Assembly: GCA_015063235.1 (NCBI GenBank)
Contig: SUSW01000006.1
Location: 1-44,617 of the forward strand
Length of the DNA stretch: 44,617 nt
Reading direction: 5' to 3'
DNA from: Thermoplasmata archaeon
Lineage (GTDB): Archaea > Thermoplasmatota > Thermoplasmata > Methanomassiliicoccales > Methanomethylophilaceae
The notes under the pieces are model-generated. The model had not been told where the DNA came from. It searched no databases and worked only from the letters and a program-made list of their open reading frames with translations. Position numbers and translations under genes: made by a program. Below are positions 8,680-16,872 of the stretch, one piece after another. Each line of letters opens with the position of its first letter. The stretch's first letter is position 1.

Positions 8680-9062
8680 ACAAAACACTGTTGAACTGGC
8701 ATTACAACAAATCAAATCTTTCTGCCTGGACATTATAGAAGCCAGGAAAGTATTTGGGAACGCAGAGGAGTTCGCTCTAAACAGACTGTATCAAAATACA
8801 GTGCTATACAGTTAAGAGCATATAGGCGAATATGCTAGTTGGATCGACTTGTGGTTACAGCGTGAGATTCCGCAAATACCTTGGAAAAAGGTGATAGGTT
8901 TTTAGGGTTGTATCGGCTCACATCTATCATGACATGGATTTCGCATCGGCATGGTATACGGTCGAGAACGATATCCCTTTCCTTCTGGAAACCTTGGAAA
9001 GTCTAGGGCCGATAAGGGTTGAAGAAGACGAAGTTATTCGCTCTCCGCCTACAACACGGTAA
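8669..9062 (+). pseudogene. Decayed HepT-like (HEPN/DUF86) toxin gene
   Basis: From the ATG at 8669 the translation (SSKQNTVELALQQIKSF...) looks like an N-terminal HEPN/DUF86 segment but hits an in-frame TAA after NTVLYS. Homology-like sequence continues in the same frame (EHIGEYASWIDLW..., PQIPWKKVIGF). The frame then shifts by one base at a run of five T near 8900, after which it reads VVSAHIYHDMDFASAWYTVENDIPFLL, close to the DUF86 C-terminus, and ends at TAA 9060-9062. One nonsense change and one single-base insertion therefore separate it from an intact toxin. The His of the HEPN Rx4-6H motif is still visible (SAHIYHD). Confidence 0.75.
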
Positions 9063-9659
9063 TCAGAGTGTCATACCGTCTCTGGCGATTACGACCTCTT
9101 TGACGGATATGCACTTCCCGGACATCGTCACCGCCGACGTGACGATCCTGGTTAGTGCGCTGCAGCAGGGGACCTCCATCCTGACGACCTCGACAGATTC
9201 TATGGGATTATTCCTGAAAATCTCGGTGAGCTTGTCGAATCTCGCACGGTCGTCGAGCTTCGGACATCCTATGACCAGAGGATTGCCCCCCACGAATCTT
9301 TGTTTGAAATTATCGACCTTGAACGCGGTGCAGTCCGCTGCGATGACCAGTCTGCCTTTGAGAACATCGGACATCGGAGATACAAGAGCCAACTGGATCG
9401 GCCACTGTACTCCGGGAACGGACATATTAGGATGCGCCATGAGAGGCTGCATCGGGTTCCTCTGAACAGGTTCTGATTCCTTGAAAGAGATGGCATCCTG
9501 GGGACAAGCGGGAAGACAATCTCCCATTCCGTCACAGAAGTTAGGTCTGACGAGTTTCGCTTTCCCGTCCACGAGAGCGAGCGCACCCTCATGGCATGCC
9601 TTTACGCAGAGTCCGCATCCGTCGCACTTGGATTCATCGATTACTATCGTCTTGACCAT
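9063..9659 (-). CDS. Ferredoxin-like protein with C-terminal cysteine domain
   Basis: This 198-residue protein opens with a two-cluster ferredoxin domain. Cluster 1 has Cys12, Cys15, Cys18 and Cys22 (CDGCGLCVKAC). Cluster 2 reads CDGMGDCLPACP, so the second position of the usual CxxCxxCxxxCP is Met45, leaving three cysteines there. The remaining 140 residues contain further cysteines (AADCTAF, IGCPKLDD, PCCSAL) and resemble the domain found behind such ferredoxins in other anaerobes. It probably carries electrons in the cytoplasm; partner unknown. The ATG is at 9659. The gene ends at the very edge of the HepT remnant and is convergent with it. It is 58 bases before the importer permease gene and in the opposite transcription order, so it is not clearly part of that operon. 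Confidence 0.75.
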   Translation of the reverse strand: MVKTIVIDESKCDGCGLCVKACHEGALALVDGKAKLVRPNFCDGMGDCLPACPQDAISFKESEPVQRNPMQPLMAHPNMSVPGVQWPIQLALVSPMSDVLKGRLVIAADCTAFKVDNFKQRFVGGNPLVIGCPKLDDRARFDKLTEIFRNNPIESVEVVRMEVPCCSALTRIVTSAVTMSGKCISVKEVVIARDGMTL

Positions 9660-9716
9660 GCTAGTACGAAGTATTTGAGCGTATTAATACAGGCCAGTTT
9701 CTGAATCGAAAGCGGT

Positions 9717-10790
9717 TCAGAAGTTCTTGTTGGCCCTTTGCCTGAACAGGAAGTACAGGAACAGCGGACTGCCGATCAGCGCAGTTATGACTCCGGCCGG
9801 TAGACCTCCGGGAAGCATCCTCACGATTATGTCTCCTACAAGGATCAATAATGCTCCAGATATGGCGGATAACGGAATAAGCAGCTTGTTGTTATTTCCG
9901 GTGAACAGCCTCGTTATATGGGGTGCCACCAAACCTACGAAACCTATTGTTCCTGAATAGCAGACACAAACTGCGACACCTAAGGAAACCAGAACGAAAC
10001 TTATTATCCTCAGTTTAAACGGATTTACACCCAGGCTTTGACAGACCTTATCTCCGGACATCAGGACATTCAGACGACCTGACAGGATGTAGAAAGCAAC
10101 GATGATCAGAACGGCCGTGATGCTTAAAGGAACTAATTCACTCCATCCGATCTTTCCTACAGTCCCTATGCTCCAAATGTAGATCTCCTGAAGACTTTCC
10201 TCCGTTGCATTGAATTTTATCAATGTCGTAAAAGCAGAGAATACATACATCATTCCAATTCCAATCAGCACCATCATGTTCGGAGTGAGCTTCCTGAATG
10301 TCGTTGCCAATACGATAACCAATGCAGGTATCAATGCAAAGATGAACGCATTAGTCGCTATAGCGGCATCCTTTCCCAAACCCGGTATCACTGACATCCC
10401 TAACGCTATCGAGATAGTCACTCCGAATAGAGCAGCCGAAGAGATCCCTATGGTGTAAGGTTCTGCCAGAGGATTGTGGGTTACAGTCTGCATAACCGCC
10501 CCGGATATTGCCAATATCGTACCTATCGCCAAAGCTCCGAAAGCACGGGGCATATCCACCTCCATAACAACATAATCGATCATCTTCTCAATGTATGTCT
10601 GCGGTTCCACCCCGTTGATCCTGTTTATGATTACCTGAATAGACTCTTCGAACGTGACCTTGAAACTGTTTACTGATAAGGAATATACTATCAAGGCTGC
10701 CAATATCGACAAGAGTATCGTGACTACACATATCTGCATCTTGCGCTTAGACAGGTACTCATCACGGTGGGCAGAACGATATTTGGCCAT
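9717..10790 (-). CDS. FecCD/BtuC-family ABC permease (second permease)
   Basis: A 357-residue membrane protein with about nine hydrophobic segments and the FecCD-family hallmarks: GAVMQTVTHNPLAEPYTIG in the first third and GTIGFVGLVAPHITRLF near the C-terminus, the latter contacting the ATPase. The family imports iron-siderophores, haem, cobalamin and metal chelates. The ATG at 10790 follows a GGTGATAAG site, 4 bases after the previous permease stop, so the two are translationally linked. A C-terminal GGLPAGVITALIGSPLFLYFL segment is typical. As the last gene of a four-gene importer operon it probably forms a heterodimer with the adjacent permease. The substrate cannot be read from the sequence. 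Confidence 0.9.
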   Translation of the reverse strand: MAKYRSAHRDEYLSKRKMQICVVTILLSILAALIVYSLSVNSFKVTFEESIQVIINRINGVEPQTYIEKMIDYVVMEVDMPRAFGALAIGTILAISGAVMQTVTHNPLAEPYTIGISSAALFGVTISIALGMSVIPGLGKDAAIATNAFIFALIPALVIVLATTFRKLTPNMMVLIGIGMMYVFSAFTTLIKFNATEESLQEIYIWSIGTVGKIGWSELVPLSITAVLIIVAFYILSGRLNVLMSGDKVCQSLGVNPFKLRIISFVLVSLGVAVCVCYSGTIGFVGLVAPHITRLFTGNNNKLLIPLSAISGALLILVGDIIVRMLPGGLPAGVITALIGSPLFLYFLFRQRANKNF

Positions 10791-10794
10791 CTTA

Positions 10795-11856
10795 TCACCA
10801 TATACTCCTTTTCTGCCTTATTATGAGGTATAAGAAAATGGGGGCACCGATTGCGGATGTTATTACACCCACAGGAATGGTCGCTCCGATATCAATCGCC
10901 CTCGATATGATGTCGCATCCGAGAAGGAAGAATGCTCCGAAGACCGCCGAAGCCGGGATCAGATACTTGTTGTCGGAACCCATCAGTATACGGATAATAT
11001 GCGGGATGACCAGACCTACGAAACCTATTATACCTACATAACTGACGACTACTGCGGTCATACCTCCCAGTACCACCAAACACAGAACCCTTAACCTCTC
11101 CACATCCACTCCCAGGGATTTGGCATCCTTATCATCCAAGGCCATGATGTTGAGCTTGCTTGCCAGCGGCAACAGGATGACCAATCCGATAAGCGTCATG
11201 GCCGTGGATAACGGCAGGACATCCCAATTAAGCTCCGATAATGTCCCTACCATCCAATGGTATACAACTGCCAAGGTTGCAGAATCGGTAGAGACCATCA
11301 GCAGAGATGTGAGCGAATTGAAAAGGAAAGATACGGCGACTCCTGAAAGAATCAAAGTGGCCGGAGATCTACGGAAGAACGGTGCCATTAGAACAATGAC
11401 CCCGATCGGAATCATCGAAAATATCAGTGCATTGAAAACGACTGCAAAACTACCTGTCCCTGCAATGGAAAACCCTAGAATCATAGCAACGGCAGCACCC
11501 AGCATGGCACCGGATGAAACTCCGGTTGTATACGGGTCTGCCAACGGATTCTTCATCACACTCTGCATGACAGCTCCGCCTACGCTGAGCGCCACACCCG
11601 CTACTATTGCGAATAGTGCACGGGGCACCCTAAAGTTCCATATTATATTGTCACTGTATTTCGTATCAGGATCGTCAGGCAGAGTTCCCATTATATGATC
11701 GATGAAAAGCTGATACACTTCTTGCAAAGACAATTTCAAAGTACCTATACTGAGCGATACGAAGAAAAGCAGTACGACTAAGAGCGAAAAAACCACTATG
11801 AATAGAAACTTGCGGTAGGTATATCTCGAATACTCTTCCTTGAAATCCTGTTCCAT
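10795..11856 (-). CDS. FecCD/BtuC-family ABC permease (first permease)
   Basis: This permease of 353 residues carries the same family signatures as its neighbour: GGAVMQSVMKNPLADPYTTG and GIIGFVGLVIPHIIRIL, with about nine membrane segments and a C-terminal IPVGVITSAIGAPIFLYLI block. Two different permeases side by side point to a FecC/FecD-type heterodimer rather than a BtuC homodimer. An in-frame GTG at 11868 is possible, but the ATG at 11856 has a purine-rich GAGTGGGCG site in front of it and is preferred. A strong hairpin separates it from the binding-protein gene upstream. Confidence 0.88.
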   Translation of the reverse strand: MEQDFKEEYSRYTYRKFLFIVVFSLLVVLLFFVSLSIGTLKLSLQEVYQLFIDHIMGTLPDDPDTKYSDNIIWNFRVPRALFAIVAGVALSVGGAVMQSVMKNPLADPYTTGVSSGAMLGAAVAMILGFSIAGTGSFAVVFNALIFSMIPIGVIVLMAPFFRRSPATLILSGVAVSFLFNSLTSLLMVSTDSATLAVVYHWMVGTLSELNWDVLPLSTAMTLIGLVILLPLASKLNIMALDDKDAKSLGVDVERLRVLCLVVLGGMTAVVVSYVGIIGFVGLVIPHIIRILMGSDNKYLIPASAVFGAFFLLGCDIISRAIDIGATIPVGVITSAIGAPIFLYLIIRQKRSIW

Positions 11857-11879
11857 CTTTTCGCCCACTCATTATAAAT

Positions 11880-11895
11880 GCCGGGTTTCCCCGGC
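11880..11895 (-). terminator. GNRA-capped hairpin between binding protein and permease genes
   Basis: On the minus strand the RNA would read GCCGGG-GAAA-CCCGGC, a perfect 6-bp stem with a GNRA tetraloop, placed 10 bases after the binding-protein stop and about 24 before the permease ATG. The downstream sequence is only moderately U-rich, so it may be a partial terminator or an mRNA-stabilising hairpin that keeps binding protein more abundant than permease. Confidence 0.6.
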
Positions 11896-11904
11896 TAAAA
11901 AATT

Positions 11905-13998
11905 TCAGGCCATTGCTGCCTTCATCGCATCTTCCATAGCCTGGATGAAAACTGTCAATTCACCGGTGAAGTATGCAAGTACCTCTTCCTTAGACTTGTC
12001 GTAAAGACTCTCATCGAAGCTATAGTAACTGAAGTATGAAGGCGCGTTGTTATACAGGACCAGATTCTTGTAATACGCTGTCATGTAGACAGTAGATCCT
12101 GAATAATCCTTACCATCGGTATGAGATCCTGAGTATCTGATGCAGAAATCGTTGTCCTCTGTTGATCCGATTATTTCAGAAGCGTCGAAATCATAACTGG
12201 ACTTTGGTTTAACCTTCTCTGAATATGCATCAAAAGCAGCTTTTGCATCCTCTACCGTGTCATAATACTCGAAATACAGATCGTATGACTTGTCCGTGTG
12301 GTTATAATACTCATTCACGAAGTGAATTGCTCCCGGTTTCTCAACGTTAGCTACGCCATTCTGCATGTACACCTTGCCGTTGTAAGACTTTACAAGCTCG
12401 TCTGCAACCTTGTTCAATGCTTCGAGAATAGAGTTCTCGATGTACTGGGCGTTGACATTGTTGATTACAGCAAACTTTCCCTTGTCGATGGAACTTCCGG
12501 AAACAATGAGTGTCTTAGAATCCGAATGAACTCTCTCTTTGATGTTCAGCGTAGTTCCGTATGCGAACTTCTCTCCGCTTTCTACCTCTCTTCCGCTCAT
12601 ATCAGTGACAAGAACGTCATCGGAAATGGTCACGGTGTACTCATAAGATGTAAGTGCGAGAGTCTTGTTTGCTTTCGATATGTCTGCGTCATAGTACGCC
12701 TCGAACGCGGTCAGGATTGATTTTGCCCAATCTTCGGAAAGTTCAGGGGCGACATCATTGTAAATCGCATAAGCTGTGTAAGCTACTCTGGCAGGAACAG
12801 GGATCACCCCACTGATAAGGACCTGGCCGTCATAGACGTGTTCCCAAAGGCTCATTGCGTTTGCATACTCTGCCCAATAATCTGCTACCTGCGCAGGTGT
12901 AGAGCTGTAGGAAAGTGCAGTCCTGAGGTGTACGATGTTATCAATCTTGTACTGACGTGTATCGAAAATTGCAAGATTATCTGGTTCGATATAGATTGAG
13001 GCAGATCCTCCGAAATCATATCCTTCGAGTGCAAACTTTGCACCGGCAGCCTCAACGACGGCAGTATAATCTGAATCTCCGGAAGAAACTGATCCGGTCA
13101 TTGATGAGGCGACAGCATTCCTGATGTTTTCCTTATCGAGTGCGGAAACCGCCTCGGTAATTTCCTCTTTGGTCTGATCATATATCTCTAAGATTGTGTT
13201 AGCCTGATCCTCGACATCGAATATAAGTCCCATGAGCATCAGACTGTGTGTGTATACTTCCTTGTCGAAGGAAGCGGTAGCGATCCTGACAACATCCACA
13301 CCGACACTCTCATAAGTCTGCCAGTTCTCAATATACGACCTGTTCCAATCGGTTACAAGACAGGTAATATTCTTTTCCTTGATTACCTGAGCAGACCCTT
13401 GCTCGTCATCCTCATAAGGAATCGATGTTGCAGAATTTCCGCCCACTTTCTTAACAAGATCGGTATTCAGATATGTCTTTCCGTAAAGGGTTTTATCATT
13501 GGTAGATCCGTATGCTGCTGCTTTTACAACGTCTCCTGCCTTAATGTCCAACAGGTCGAAGTACATAAGTGAGTTAGCAGACGCAGTCATCATAGCTGAG
13601 GTAACTGGCACGACAGTTGAATCAAGGACCTTATCCATTGTCCCGTTTCCGTCCTTGTCGTAATAGTTAACATGCCAAATTGTCTCTTTGTTTCCTTTGA
13701 TGACATTATCGATAACAGCCAGATCCTTATCATCTAAAGCTCCATCGTTGTTCGCATCGGCCAACTTGTTGTCCTTGACCGATTTTCCGTCATCTATCAA
13801 TTTTTTAACAGCGTCATAGTCAGCCTTATCGAGATCATTGTCTTTATCGACATTTCCCAATACTTTGAGGCCGACACCATCGAAATATGCCAAAGGATCT
13901 TCGCTGCTCTTATCCTGATTCATGATCATGAAGGCAGCGACACCTGCAATGGCAACAACTGCAACAACTGCGATTGCAGCAATCATCTTGTTATCCAT
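11905..13998 (-). CDS. ABC importer substrate-binding protein with dockerin-like calcium repeats
   Basis: The 697-residue protein starts with an uncleaved-looking membrane anchor (residues 4-26) and no lipobox cysteine. Two EF-hand-like dockerin loops follow, DKDNDLDKAD at 51-60 and DANNDGALDDKD at 81-92, with a third Asp-rich loop DKDGNGTMD at 114-122. A FecB/BtuF-type binding domain spans roughly 125-450 (VTSAMMTASANSLMYFD, then a long linking helix). The last 240 residues form an extension rich in Tyr, Asp and Ser that I cannot place; they are open and well conserved in style with the rest, so not an artefact. It is exported and membrane-anchored. It sits between ATPase and permease genes of the same importer. 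FecB-family proteins are usually about 300-380 residues, so this one is about twice the normal size. Confidence 0.85.
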   Translation of the reverse strand: MDNKMIAAIAVVAVVAIAGVAAFMIMNQDKSSEDPLAYFDGVGLKVLGNVDKDNDLDKADYDAVKKLIDDGKSVKDNKLADANNDGALDDKDLAVIDNVIKGNKETIWHVNYYDKDGNGTMDKVLDSTVVPVTSAMMTASANSLMYFDLLDIKAGDVVKAAAYGSTNDKTLYGKTYLNTDLVKKVGGNSATSIPYEDDEQGSAQVIKEKNITCLVTDWNRSYIENWQTYESVGVDVVRIATASFDKEVYTHSLMLMGLIFDVEDQANTILEIYDQTKEEITEAVSALDKENIRNAVASSMTGSVSSGDSDYTAVVEAAGAKFALEGYDFGGSASIYIEPDNLAIFDTRQYKIDNIVHLRTALSYSSTPAQVADYWAEYANAMSLWEHVYDGQVLISGVIPVPARVAYTAYAIYNDVAPELSEDWAKSILTAFEAYYDADISKANKTLALTSYEYTVTISDDVLVTDMSGREVESGEKFAYGTTLNIKERVHSDSKTLIVSGSSIDKGKFAVINNVNAQYIENSILEALNKVADELVKSYNGKVYMQNGVANVEKPGAIHFVNEYYNHTDKSYDLYFEYYDTVEDAKAAFDAYSEKVKPKSSYDFDASEIIGSTEDNDFCIRYSGSHTDGKDYSGSTVYMTAYYKNLVLYNNAPSYFSYYSFDESLYDKSKEEVLAYFTGELTVFIQAMEDAMKAAMA

Positions 13999-14008
13999 AA
14001 TATCGCCT

Positions 14009-14041
14009 CTTCCCTATAAGGAAGATATTGGACGTATCTTC
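14009..14041. promoter_or_regulatory. Two overlapping inverted repeats before the binding-protein gene
   Basis: CTTCC-CTATAA-GGAAG (14009-14024) overlaps a perfect 7-bp repeat GAAGATA-N7-TATCTTC (14021-14041), 11-43 bases before the ATG at 13998. An AT-rich TATA-like stretch (14050-14065) lies just upstream. The position suits a repressor site for the importer; the central CTATA resembles palindromes before other transport genes in the window. Confidence 0.45.
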
Positions 14042-14113
14042 CATTTTGTATTTATTATTATACAATTGACAACAGAAAAATTCGTACAGAATTATAGTCG
14101 AATCAATTAATTA

Positions 14114-14965
14114 TCAATTCGAACAATCCATTACAGAATCGTCATCTGGCACTCTAGAAATTAATTCTCCCGATACCGTCTTTTCGACCTTTGGTTCTTT
14201 GATTGAATCCTTAAGAATTACATGCGGTGAACCATCATCGTCGATTACCTTGCAAACGACATTGTACACCGTTCTGAGATTCTCCTCGGTTATAACTTCC
14301 TTAGGAGTTCCAACGTCAAAGATCGTGCCTTCATGCATCAATATGATCTCATCCGAGTACTTCGCGGCGATATTGATGTCATGGCAGATCATGATTACAA
14401 GGATCTGTTTCTGAACAGAAAGATCCTTCAGAAGCTTTGCCACATCTATCTGATGACGAACATCGAGATTGGATGTAGGCTCATCGAGCAAAAGAATCTG
14501 CGGCTGCTGGGCCAAGCCTCTGGCAAGCATGACTTTCTGGTGCTGACCGGCAGACAGCTCATTGAATGGACGCATGGCCAGATCCTGAATCTCCAGCAAC
14601 TCCAGTGTGTCATATACGATGTCGAGATCCTCATCCAGAGAGCCTCTGTGGCTGTGGGGATGCCTCCCCATGAGCACTGTATCGACGACAGTGAGCGGGA
14701 ATGTATCGTTGGAAGAATAGGGGACATACCCTACGATCTTGGACATCTCCTTGATCGTGATTTCCTTGACGTCTTTGCCGTCAATCATCACTACACCCTG
14801 TCTGGGCGAGAGAATCTTATTGATACAATGGATCAAGGTTGATTTTCCGACACCATTGGGCCCGAGAATCGATACGAACTTAGGACCTTCTATCTTCACA
14901 GTCACGTTCTTGAGTACCGATTCACTGGAATAGCCGAACTCGATGCCGTTGATATCTATGATCAT
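14114..14965 (-). CDS. FecE/BtuD-family importer ATPase
   Basis: The 283-residue ATPase powers the FecCD-type importer. Walker A GPNGVGKST is at residues 35-43, the Q-loop region reads GYVPYSSND, the signature is LSAGQHQKV and Walker B is ILLLDEPTSNLD, followed by the H-loop in MICHDINIA. The C-terminus extends about 30 residues beyond the core with no known motif. Longer in-frame starts exist up to 15079, but the ATG at 14965 begins the conserved domain and has a GGAG site 10 bases before it. The gene is first in the order ATPase, binding protein, permease, permease, unlike the usual order with the binding protein first. A 115-base gap with its own promoter-like sequence separates it from the binding-protein gene. 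Confidence 0.88.
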   Translation of the reverse strand: MIIDINGIEFGYSSESVLKNVTVKIEGPKFVSILGPNGVGKSTLIHCINKILSPRQGVVMIDGKDVKEITIKEMSKIVGYVPYSSNDTFPLTVVDTVLMGRHPHSHRGSLDEDLDIVYDTLELLEIQDLAMRPFNELSAGQHQKVMLARGLAQQPQILLLDEPTSNLDVRHQIDVAKLLKDLSVQKQILVIMICHDINIAAKYSDEIILMHEGTIFDVGTPKEVITEENLRTVYNVVCKVIDDDGSPHVILKDSIKEPKVEKTVSGELISRVPDDDSVMDCSN

Positions 14966-15132
14966 GCGTATGGCGCTCCGGATTGGTCCATACATCCATA
15001 TTCTCGTATTTGAAGACGCTTCTCTGTCAGAAGAACAATCCCTCAGTTCAGAATTCCCGTCAAGATACCACTCATACACTTTTTTTCCTCTACGAGTTCA
15101 TTATATTGATAATGGACAACGGATAATCATTA

Positions 15133-15144
15133 ACCCTATAGGGT
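15133..15144. promoter_or_regulatory. Perfect palindrome ACCCTATAGGGT
   Basis: A 12-base perfect palindrome lies 17-28 bases before the small gene at 15161 and in the divergent region upstream of the importer ATPase. Related sequences occur before the binding-protein gene at 30722 (ACCTATAGGGAA, 30729-30740) and, less exactly, at 14009-14024 and 27026-27038. It could be an operator shared by transport genes. Confidence 0.45.
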
Positions 15145-15160
15145 ATAGCGAGGGATTGAA

Positions 15161-15481
15161 ATGAAAGTGAAAAAGAACGATTTGGTGATGCCCGGAAACT
15201 TCACTGAGATGAACAATCTCGAGATATGCCTCACCGGAGGAGACCCCGGTGCTATGAACGCATACATCGAAGAGAACTTCGGCAGTGCGTTCCTCAAGGA
15301 ATTCGACGAGGTACAGCCCATCGTCCCAATAATGGAAGAGGAAGGCGCCGCTGCCGCTGGTGCAGAAGCTGCAGCGGCTGCGGGAATGAAGAGCGCGTCC
15401 GGCGGACAGGATGCAATGTGCGCCGTCATGGTCCTCCAGACCGTCACCAGCATAGTCCAGGATGCCAAAAAGATGATGTGA
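15161..15481 (+). CDS. Small orphan protein with Ala-rich linker
   Basis: A 106-residue protein that I do not recognise. It has an acidic first half (GGDPGAMNAYIEENFGSAF), an Ala/Gly-rich flexible stretch at about residues 65-85, and a C-terminal helix containing MCAVMVLQTVTSIVQDAKKMM. No signal peptide or clear membrane segment is seen. The ATG at 15161 has a GAGGG site 6 bases upstream. Codon use resembles the highly expressed genes of the window. It is divergent from the importer ATPase and separated by 227 bases from the next gene, so it appears monocistronic. The palindrome at 15133-15144 probably regulates it. Function unknown. Confidence 0.6.
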   Translation: MKVKKNDLVMPGNFTEMNNLEICLTGGDPGAMNAYIEENFGSAFLKEFDEVQPIVPIMEEEGAAAAGAEAAAAAGMKSASGGQDAMCAVMVLQTVTSIVQDAKKMM

Positions 15482-15707
15482 AGGATCACTTAGAAGCTTT
15501 GCATACCGCGAGATTCAGCTCCCAAAGTATGCAAGGCTGCAACCTCTTACCTAACCATTTCAAACCTAAATTCCGAATTTTAGGGAATATGTCTCTCTGA
15601 AATCCGGAGCAATTGATTATTTCCTGATGTGGCGAATCGATATTTTCGTATCAAAACCGACCGATTCATAGCTTAGCTTTTATCTTTGCTCGCTTCTCTA
15701 AGGAACC

Positions 15708-16724
15708 ATGACCTCATTCATCCTCAAATTCACATTGGATGGTTCGAAACCCGCAATATGCAGGAAGATGGCCGTTCCTGACATCTCCACATTCTACGAC
15801 CTGCACCGCAACATACAGGACTGTATGGGATGGACCGATATCCACCTTCACGAATTCATCGCTGGGAAGGAGAGGAGACAGATAGGTCCGGCAATGCTGC
15901 CGGATGTCGAGGATGAGAGGGAGATTCTGATCTCGGACTTCAAGGATGAACCCATCCATTACAACTACGATTTCGGTGACAGATGGGAGGTCACGGTGGA
16001 ATGGGAGGGCGAATCCGACAGCATCATACCGGAGCTGCTGGACTTCCAAGAGGTCTGTCCGGTGGATGATTCCGGTGGACTGCAGGGCTTCAAGATGATG
16101 CAGAAGATCCTCAACGATCCCAACAATTCCGATTATGAGGAGACCAAGGCCTGGATGGATAACTATCCTCCGCGCACCCGCGACTATGCGGAATTCGCCG
16201 TCGCCACATACATACCTTCAGGTAAGAGGGACGGACGCAGGAGCGTAAACGTGAGCATGGTCGGCGCAATGAGCCAGATGTTCTCGATACCCTCATCTGG
16301 AACGCTGTATCTAGACATCGAGAATTCAAAGGTCTGTGAGCTTGTGGATTCGGTGAAACAGAAATCCAGATTCACCAAGGTGACCAAGAATCTGCTAGGC
16401 TCGGACCCGGACCGCTTCGTGAAGATCGCATTCACCTTCGACGGCCTCGACTCCATGGCAGAAAAGATGGCCCCGCATTTCGGGATCGACAAGAAAAGAA
16501 AGATTACCTCTGTGGAGGATGTCTTGGCGATGTCCACCGAAGACAAAACGGAATGGATGACGTACTCCATCACATATTACATCAAGCAGCTATTGGACGA
16601 GAACGGCCTCTACATAGATTACGGATACGGCGGATACAACCCTGTAGAGCTGACATTCCGCAAACTCCAGAACGACCCGGCAGCGCTGAACAGCGTCCTG
16701 GATCAGTTCCGCGATAAAGAGTGA
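15708..16724 (+). CDS. Plasmid pRiA4b ORF-3-like protein
   Basis: The first 190 residues match the pRiA4b ORF-3 family: SFILKFTLDGSKPAICRKMAV, the LH..IQ..MGW segment (DLHRNIQDCMGWTDIHLHEF) and the core NYDFGDRWEV, followed by PVDDSGGLQGF. The family is widespread, often next to mobile elements, and has no proven activity. The C-terminal 150 residues (338 in total) are not part of the core domain and are of unknown role. The ATG at 15708 follows AAGGAACC. The gene stands alone between the small orphan and the ABC-2 pair; no transposase or att site is seen nearby, so mobility is not supported here. Confidence 0.75.
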   Translation: MTSFILKFTLDGSKPAICRKMAVPDISTFYDLHRNIQDCMGWTDIHLHEFIAGKERRQIGPAMLPDVEDEREILISDFKDEPIHYNYDFGDRWEVTVEWEGESDSIIPELLDFQEVCPVDDSGGLQGFKMMQKILNDPNNSDYEETKAWMDNYPPRTRDYAEFAVATYIPSGKRDGRRSVNVSMVGAMSQMFSIPSSGTLYLDIENSKVCELVDSVKQKSRFTKVTKNLLGSDPDRFVKIAFTFDGLDSMAEKMAPHFGIDKKRKITSVEDVLAMSTEDKTEWMTYSITYYIKQLLDENGLYIDYGYGGYNPVELTFRKLQNDPAALNSVLDQFRDKE

Positions 16725-16872
16725 CAGACAGCGACGGAGCGCCTTACCATAGCCGGTACGATGGAGATTTCATCTGCATACTGGCTATTTAGTCTGCCTT
16801 AAATTTGGATGATAAATCCTATATATCGAAATCAAGGTCCTAAGATATCTAGGACGTGATTGTACGGGCACG

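Noticed and set aside
8880-8910. In-frame TAG in the HepT remnant as a possible pyrrolysine codon
   Set aside because: The TAG appears only because of a one-base shift at a T run; the sequence after it continues as DUF86 in the next frame, so it is a frameshift effect.
15708-16724. pRiA4b ORF-3 protein as sign of a mobile element
   Set aside because: The family is often chromosomal, and no integrase, transposase or flanking repeats accompany it here.
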